Shown here in pieces: positions 57,734 through 64,000 of a stretch of 64,000 nucleotides of DNA. Position 1 is the stretch's first letter, and every line of letters starts with the position of its first letter. The notes under the pieces are model-generated. The model saw only the letters and a list, made by a program, of their open reading frames with translations, searched no databases and was not told the DNA's origin. Origin of the DNA: Gracilariopsis chorda (taxonomy: Eukaryota; Rhodophyta; Florideophyceae; Gracilariales; Gracilariaceae). Where the stretch lies: positions 1 through 64,000 of the forward strand of contig NBIV01000296.1 of the NCBI GenBank assembly GCA_003194525.1, written 5' to 3'. A program made the position numbers and the translations under genes.

Positions 57734-59821
57734 TCACACGAAGGAGAATATTGCTTCAAACGATTGCAGGCTTGTGCGCATGCGGTTGTCCGATAGAATC
57801 TTATCGGCGACAGACCACAATCTTTCCACCTCAGCAACAGAACCTAGAATAAAATCGCAATTCATATAACTTGTTTCCGAACGTATCTTTCTGCGCTTTC
57901 TACGATGCAAACGCTGCTTGCACTCCTCGATACTGTTGGACAAGATTCCATCTTCATTTTCAGATTTTCCTACCGGCAATAACAAACTTTCACAAGCCAT
58001 TGTTTCTACATGTGTCAGCGCAGCAGTACGATTGTCTTGAATCTTGCAAACGCTACTCTCAAAACAAGGATCATGCAAGATTTCAGCATTATTCGCAATA
58101 TACTTGTTCTGTAAGAAGAAAAGATAGAACGGAGAACCTGTTGTGTCAGGCATCACCGTCGGCATTTACGCCATGTCATCGTAGTATACTACAAACCCTA
58201 TTCGTCGTGGCCACCTTCACCAAGTAACTGTGTGTTGGACAATGAACACCACGTGATATGTGTCACAATAGCTTTGATCTAGTTAGGCTACACTACAGTA
58301 CAAACTAGCCATTCTACATTTGTCGGCGGGGACTTTTCAAAAGACGAGGCCGACGGGCACACCACATAAACGCCAGGACGGCCTAGACCGTACCGGTAAC
58401 CCAAGCAGCAAGAGTTCCGGATCTTGGGTGTGCCTTTCCTTTGTGCCTTCCTCCTTTGCTACTTTTCCCTTTCCACACCGCCCCGCCTTCTCCTTGCCTA
58501 CGTCTACGATCTTATTCCCTTTTCTTTCCGACACCATCCACTGTGCTTCCAAGACTCGTCAACAAACCAGAATCATTGAAGCTAGCATTGACTACGTCAA
58601 CCAGCAGATCCATAGCATAATGACAATGCGACAAAGAGGTATTGCTAGTCTGCAGCTCTTTTGTCGTCATATAAATTTGCGAAACTTGCTTGCAGTAGCG
58701 CTGCACTTTGTTTTTAAATGCATGGCTGCTATTAAGAGCGAGCTCGAACCTTGTGTTCTCGCTTATTTCAATCAACTCATCTCTGATCCACGAAAGCATT
58801 TCCAACATGTATGGCGTACCAGACCAGCAAGTAGATTATGTTCTACAGGTCGAAGATCAATTGTGTTGCCCAGTAGAGTGGCATTGCGTAAGCGGTGCGT
58901 ACATTAAACCATTGTCTCGTGAACCGATCAAAATGTCAGTTCCAGATCTCTCGTATCCTTCACCATGTATTTCACCTCCAAATTAAGAAGATGACTTTTA
59001 CACGCAACATGAGGTATGCGTAATACGTTTGCCATTTTCATATTTACACTGCAGTTGTCTGTAATTTGACGAACAGCCCAGGAGAGAATATCGACGTGGT
59101 AAAACCAAAACATGTACTTCATGTGTTGGGCGTGAGTTTCCGCACAGAACGAAACGGCTTCTTCGAGGTTGGCCTGCGCTATATCCTCATCATCATTTTC
59201 GTCTTCCAATTGGGCCATCGGTGAGCACAGAAGTAGTACTAGCTGTACATCCTCACGAAAGGTTGATGCTTTCTTATGTTTACCATTCCCGATCTTGGTT
59301 ATGTAAGAAGCATAAAGCCCAACATAGTGCACTCCACTGCAACTTCATCCGTGGTGAAGAATCGTCGCTCCCCACTTCACGGCTTGAATTTCTTTGGTAA
59401 TTCGTTTTTCGACAAGTTCTGTGAGTGTAAGTACTACAGACCTTACCGTTTTGCGTGAAGAAAGGTCCCTATGCTTTGAAAAGTTTCGAACATTTTGATT
59501 CTTTACTATTTTCAATGGTATATTGTTGAATACAATGAGATGTAAGGTGTCACTCAAAGCTATTTCACGTCGCATAATGTTGAGAAAGAAAGTAGATGTT
59601 GGTGCTTGATCTGCGTACAATGGTTTCTGTTTATGCACAACGCTGTAAAAATGCAGCAATACTTCTTCGTTACTGTGTGCAACACAAGTTTTCAGATGTC
59701 GAGCGGGATTGTCAAAGCCTTTGCGCTTTTGGCAGTGCAATTCTCTGTCTTTTTTTTGCAGTGGGTGTTGGGGCATTGAAACACAAGGTGCTCTCTTTGC
59801 GTACGCTTTCCTCATTTGCAC
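57734..59821 (-). pseudogene. hAT transposase, interrupted
   Basis: Read right to left, a degenerate BED-like zinc-finger region comes first (ELHCQKRKGFDNPARHLKTC, about 59740-59680, with one Cys of the usual pair not seen). Next are the catalytic Asp block ITDNCSVNMKMANVLRIPHV and the CKSHLLNLEV block (about 59060-58960), then helical sequence, then the C-terminal dimerisation block SVAEVERLWSVADKILSDNR (about 57850-57790), which holds the catalytic Glu region. The first two segments are in one frame and separated by a single stop (near 59345). Later segments change frame, so introns or small indels are present. The length between the end blocks suits a hAT transposase of about 600-700 residues. 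Confidence 0.85.
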
Positions 59822-60154
59822 TTGATCTGATTGTGCTCTGTGCGAATTAACTTTGTGAGCATGTCAACGACATTTTTTGGGGTTGGTTTTTGTGAGAGTA
59901 AGCCCATGTTGACACTCGTGATTGCTGTGAGAAGGTACGAAGGAGGCCATTGTAGTCGTGTTCTTGGATTTTACTTATGCGGCAGGGATGGATGGAATGA
60001 CCTTTTAGGAACAGGGTTTTGGTTCCGTTGAGAAATCTGGTTTTCACCGCTCCTCTTGAAACGATAGAAGTTTTATTGTAACGGCTATATGAATTGCTTA
60101 TGTACTATGAATACTGCCAATCTTAGGGGATGATGGGCTACTAATGGTTCCATC

Positions 60155-60235
60155 AAATTGCAATCCCGGAGAGGGAGAGCATCCCAGATTGCAATCTTTT
60201 GATTGCAGTTAATTGCAATGCAATCGATTGCAACC
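60155..60235. repeat. hAT right subterminal palindrome repeats
   Basis: Contains GATTGCAATC and several one-off variants (AATTGCAATC, GATTGCAGTT, AATTGCAATG, CGATTGCAAC). Confidence 0.75.
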
Positions 60236-60243
60236 CACCCCTG

Positions 60244-60251
60244 GTCAAGGG
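60244..60251. repeat. hAT target-site duplication, right
   Basis: GTCAAGGG, identical to 57513-57520. Confidence 0.88.
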
Positions 60252-61804
60252 CAATCATGATGGAGTCCCGCAAGGAGTGCACGAGTGTTCAAATTGGTGT
60301 GCGTTGTTCAATCCTTTACAAATGGAAATGTGTATGGATTTGGGATATTCTCAGTTTTTCTTTCGAATCGTACCTTGGTGAAGGGTGAGCTCGAAAAACC
60401 CGATCGGCTCACGAAGCTTACTTGAGCAGTCTTGCTCAGGGCCTGCTCAGGGCCGTTCTTACCAAGCCTGATTGACAGCCTGACTGAGTGATAGAGCTCT
60501 ATATAGGGCTCTGTTTAGACTTGATTTATGACGGGGTGAGTGTAACGGAACGATAGAGAACTTTACGTATACCTCTACCCGTTGCACTTTATTTTACTAT
60601 TTTTGTAGTTCTATTTAGTTTGTTAGTACTTAGTTGTAGACCGTTACCCTTAGGTAGAAGAGCGAACACTACATAATAACTGGTAGAAATGGATTTGGGG
60701 AGAGCTCAGCCAGATCATGAGAATTGCTCTATGCTCACCGTTTTTGTTAAACGGTGAGAAAAACAATAATGGAATACACTATCTCACCAACTTTGGGAAT
60801 TGTGAGAAAGCGCCTTGCCTTCTCACCATCCTAAGGATGGTGACATGGACCACTTAGAATGACTAATCTATTGCTGCATGTATGCATTCTAGTCCAAAGA
60901 AAAGTAGTGATGTCTTCTTCTGTTAGGGATAAGAAAGGAAGAGAAAATTTCCCAATCCAATATCCGTCATAACTATGTTCTTTAGTCGTATCTAGCAGAG
61001 GGCTCTGTTTTTTCTTGAGTCATCTCTAGTGTCTATAAGACCGCTCACCTCATATGAGGTCAAAACAATCAACTTAACCATTACTTTTAGTGATTTTGAT
61101 CGGAGGTTTTTGCCCTTTGTAGTATGTATAAGTTATGCAACATGTTTTTATAAAGCAAAAATTCTAAGCTTCTGTTGTTTATGATAGGCCAGAAGCAGAA
61201 ACGTAAGACAAGCAGATGGTTTTATAGCGATGTGCTGGTAAAATATGTCTAACTTACTACACATCTTCAGAAGACAACCTTTTTTTATATAAAAAACGTA
61301 CTCCTGATTCAAAACCACTGTCTTTGAGGCGTGTATGAAAGTTTCAAAACATTCAAAAAACCATCATTTGGCAACATTTCATCCGGGTGGATAGACACTA
61401 GCTTTGCTTAAGGCTACTTTCTTTAGAAGCATTAGTTCACGACATTCCAGAATTATCCGTAGATGATCCTTTATTTCTCACGTGTAAAAGTACGTCTTCA
61501 GACATGCAAAGAATTTAAAATTTTTATCGCTTATGCTTAGGCGTTGTTAACCAATACCTATAAAACGATTTTGCTTAGCCCCTTCTTTTTCCATTTCATA
61601 GTCTTTCATGGTCTAATAAGCAGATAAATGCAATGGCTTGTAGAAAGCCAGGCACTATTTCTATTAACAATTGCAACATGTCTACTGTAATGGTAGAAGA
61701 ACCCCCATCATTACTGATGAAAAGCATTGCTAGACTATCACTGCCGCCAACCAATGACCAAACGCTGAGCATCTTCGATTTCTTAACTCTTTTGAGGTAA
61801 ACGA
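60252..61804. other. AT-rich gap with paired hairpins
   Basis: No recognised gene is present. TGCTCAGGGCC occurs twice in tandem near 60450, and a CTATATAG TATA-like motif lies near 60501. Two perfect 10 bp hairpins lie close together (60734-60758 and 60823-60843). The remainder is AT-rich with poly(A)/poly(T) runs. Confidence 0.45.
60734..60843. repeat. Two perfect hairpins built on (C)TCACC/GGTGA
   Basis: CTCACCGTTT/AAACGGTGAG with a 5 nt loop (60734-60758), and TCACCATCCT/AGGATGGTGA with a 1 nt loop (60823-60843). Between them lies ATCTCACCAACTTTGGGAATTGTGAGA, a weaker inverted repeat on the same motif. Confidence 0.6.
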
Positions 61805-62190
61805 TGAAGTAGCACAAGTCCACCAGCAATGGACGGTCTTGGAAAGATATTTTTCGCACTTGGTTGATTTCTTGGATATTTTGGTAATGTAGAAATTGCA
61901 TAAACCATGACCACAAATAATGGATTGGAGAAGTTAGAAACTAAAAATTCATCTTGCAGTTCACCAAAGTAGTGGGCATGAACCATCAATGTATCGTAGT
62001 TCTAGTTAATTTTTTTTTCATTTCACACCTGTTTCTGGTGCAACGGCTAGTTGCCGTCGCACTAGTAAATTTTTTCCAACACGGCACCCCAGTCTGAGGA
62101 TTTGGCTCAAGAACTCGACGGTGCTCTGTAGTCTTCCTTGGGAAAAAGTACCATGGTCTACGGAAAGCCCTACGAACATCAAAAAAGGCT

Positions 62191-62569
62191 AAAACTTGAC
62201 CGAAATGTGACCAAACTGTTGCCAGTAAGATCTCAAATATGAGAAAAATTGTATCTCACTAAGGTAAAAAGGCTCTGTTCTAAAAGGTGTGACTAAAGTA
62301 TGTCCAACATATGGAGAAAACTTGGCCATGAATCTGAACGCACTTTTAACATCTTCACAATATACACATTCTCCCAAAGTTTGGAGCTAAATGGCAACAT
62401 ATCGGTCAAATTTGCGACATATTTCGCCCATTTGTGATTTTCGTAGGAAAACTACCTCTCTTGTCCGTGTAAAGGATCCCAAAAAAAAGTTTCTTAATCC
62501 ATTTGCTTTGATGTTTCTTTTTGGATCAGGGTTACTTACCGACAATGCGGTTTACCTCCGTCACTACTT
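62191..62569. other. Unassigned insert inside the family A LTR relic
   Basis: About 380 AT-rich bases lie between the left LTR part and the nested family B LTR. They match neither family by eye. Confidence 0.4.
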
Positions 62570-63506
62570 TCATAGAGCAATGCGTACGTGCATAACCTCT
62601 AAGCAAGGTGGATCATCGAAAATTCAGTACCAATGTGGCATTGGTTCATCTCAAATATAAGAGGACACTTGGAAGATTTGGGTGAAATTAGATATGCATT
62701 TCATTTTGTATTTCTGGAACCTTTGTGGGTGATTTCTATAATATCTGGAATATATGGATGCATGGTAAGGATATGAATATTGCTCATGGCTGGCATGATT
62801 CATACGTGTTGTGTTGCGCCGGGGCCGGCAGTGCCGCCCAGTGACACAAATACGTGTACCACAAGCGTGGCACACTACAGTAGTAGTATTATTAGTTTTA
62901 ATTTGACCCAATAGTACTTAAAAGAGGACGGCCCTGTCACTTCACCATAAAGTAAAGTGAAGCTGACACTCTGCTCTGAAGTTATCGCCTGCGCGAAGTT
63001 ACCAACTCCTCCTGGGGTTTCACTACGTCAGGGCTTGCTATACTCACCTGCACAGTATCAACTACAACCACTGATCTGTCTTACCCTGTAGGTTTGCTCA
63101 TTTTTTACTGTTTTTACTGTATTGGGTACTTTCTATTGTGGGAACAGATAGTCGTTCGACTCAGTATTGAGTTTGCAGTGCTGGCTGAAGACGATACACC
63201 ACTACCGCCGGGTCTCTTTCGGCTTTCCTCAAGACCCGCCGGGGTGTGTACCTTTCCCTTGGCTTTTGCCCTTCTTACCACTTTACCGTTTGGGATTCTC
63301 CTTGGACCGGAATATCGCTGGCAATGACTTGTGCAGGAAGTTGAGTAGCTGAGAAACCCATCCTCGGTAACAATTCTTTCGGTATAGGCGGAAGCCACCT
63401 CGGTTTTTGCACCCGAACACTTTGTGGTACCGAGGGCCTTGTCGCTGCGCCTACCTTGCAAGAGAACAGGGCTGCGAGCAATTTGAGAGGATCTCCTGCT
63501 TAGAGA
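62570..63506 (+). repeat. Family B LTR nested in the family A LTR relic
   Basis: It matches the reverse complement of 22012-22949 along its whole length (CTAAGCAAGGTGGATCATC, AGTGACACAAATACGTG, CCGGGTCTCTTTCGGCTTTCC, GAGGATCTCCTGC). The length of about 937 bp agrees with the RT5 LTR. No internal element sequence adjoins it, so it is a solo LTR. The exact ends are blurred by divergence. Confidence 0.7.
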
Positions 63507-63836
63507 TGTCGCTTCAAAACTATCTTGATTCAGTTTCTTCTTTTTTTTTCTTCCCTTTAAAGGATGTCTTTCTCGCTGCCTGCGACCCGTGCTCGCACGT
63601 ACAGCTTACGTGCAAACCGTACCTCCCTCAGCAATACTCACCCACACACACCGCTTCCGGGGATACTCAATTTTTGCCTAAACCGCCCTGCCCAAGTCGC
63701 GACAGGTGGCTTCGGCTTTATAACTTGGCATAGTCATGCCATCTCTGGGAGGGTTCTACCCAACTGAGTTCACCTCTAACAAGGAAAGGCCCTGCACGTC
63801 TTTCCGTGTTCTCCGGCTTACGGGAAGTGCAAAACA

Positions 63837-64000
63837 TCAGGCAGCTGCATCCAGCCGCCATCCGCCAGGTGCCAGTGTCCTTGAAGCCAGGGAGGTACCC
63901 TTGCCCCACTGCCACGATCAATCACGAGTGGCAGTGCAACCAAGCACCGGTAGCATTCAAAGCTATGCAAAAACGTATCATGTATTTGGCGGACAAATCA
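63837..64000. other. Right edge, no feature seen
   Basis: This short flank beyond the LTR relic shows nothing recognised. Confidence 0.4.

Larger units (their letters stand above)
57521..60243 (-). mobile_element. hAT-superfamily DNA transposon
   Basis: This 2723 bp element has a perfect 8 bp target duplication. Its ends are CAGGCATGG on the left and, reading inward on the other strand, CAGGGGTGGG on the right, a short imperfect inverted repeat of the usual CAGGG type. Both subterminal zones carry several copies of the self-complementary decamer GATTGCAATC or close variants (57565-57655 and 60155-60235), the likely transposase-binding sites. The minus strand encodes a broken hAT transposase. 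Confidence 0.88.
61805..63836 (+). repeat. Family A LTR relic, split by later insertions
   Basis: The left part (about 61805-62190) aligns with 40422 to about 40815 (CACTTGGTTGATTTC, GTAGTGGGCATGAACCA, TTTCTGG, GGATTTGGCTC). The right part (about 63525-63836) aligns with the family A end (GTCGCGACAGGTGG, CTACCCAACTGAGTTCACCTC, GCACGTCTTTCCGTG, AAGTGCAAAACA). Between them are unassigned sequence and a family B LTR. It is old and solo, with no element body beside it. Confidence 0.75.

Noticed and set aside
58320-58907. Plus-strand 195-codon open frame
   Set aside because: It lies antisense to hAT transposase sequence, and the minus strand carries the recognisable blocks.

Overview
The window is a transposon-rich piece of a eukaryotic nuclear genome. 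It has almost no intact host genes and no bacterial-style operons, and five or more LTR retroelement copies, a Mutator-like element (MULE), a hAT element and a LINE scrap lie inside or beside one another. The only long intact gene is an intronless NB-ARC/WD40 receptor-like protein of about 1235 residues. A large intron-free gene among abundant Ty3/gypsy chromoviruses would suit a florideophyte red alga (Chondrus or Gracilaria type), with a basidiomycete fungus as the main alternative. This is an inference from gene style only, with moderate to low confidence.

Layout, left half. RT1, a decayed Ty3/gypsy chromovirus, enters from the left edge (1 to about 4170) and probably ends with an LTR at 6608-7323; foreign or unassigned material lies between. 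RT2, a second decayed Ty3/gypsy lineage, fills about 7324-12358. A 6.8 kb MULE (12359-19142) with 347 bp terminal inverted repeats sits in or against the 3' part of RT2. It carries remnants of a Ulp1-type cysteine protease, two Cys/His zinc-finger-like modules, an MULE transposase core with all three acidic residues visible, and a SWIM finger. Unassigned relics follow, then a minus-strand element RT5 with its 5' LTR (family B) at 22012-22949.

Layout, middle. RT3 (24553-34449) is the youngest and best preserved element: a chromodomain Ty3/gypsy element with 827 bp LTRs (family A) that differ at about 10 sites, a perfect 5 bp target duplication (TCGGT), a primer-binding site and a polypurine tract. 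RT4 is an old minus-strand chromovirus (about 35650-42407) with a family B 5' LTR and a solo family A LTR nested in its gag region. Its right end abuts a truncated piece of a host THO2/THOC2-like gene (42432-42866).

Layout, right half. About 42.9-57.5 kb is host-like or unassigned sequence: two decayed paralogues of an unknown protein (about 46.35 and 55.1 kb), a LINE RNase H remnant (about 48 kb), a cluster of perfect hairpins (49.8-50.1 kb), and the NB-ARC/WD40 gene (50403-54110). Its WD40 array contains seven 129 bp units in exact register, which differ mainly at a few codons. A minus-strand hAT transposon (57521-60243) with an 8 bp target duplication and GATTGCAATC subterminal palindromes follows. 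The window ends with a family A LTR relic that encloses a family B LTR.

The genes do not form a pathway. The window records several rounds of nested transposition around one candidate immune-type receptor. The most unusual signals are the very dense short inverted repeats throughout RT3, including its coding part; the homogenised WD40 repeats; the protease-bearing MULE; and the unknown paralogue pair.
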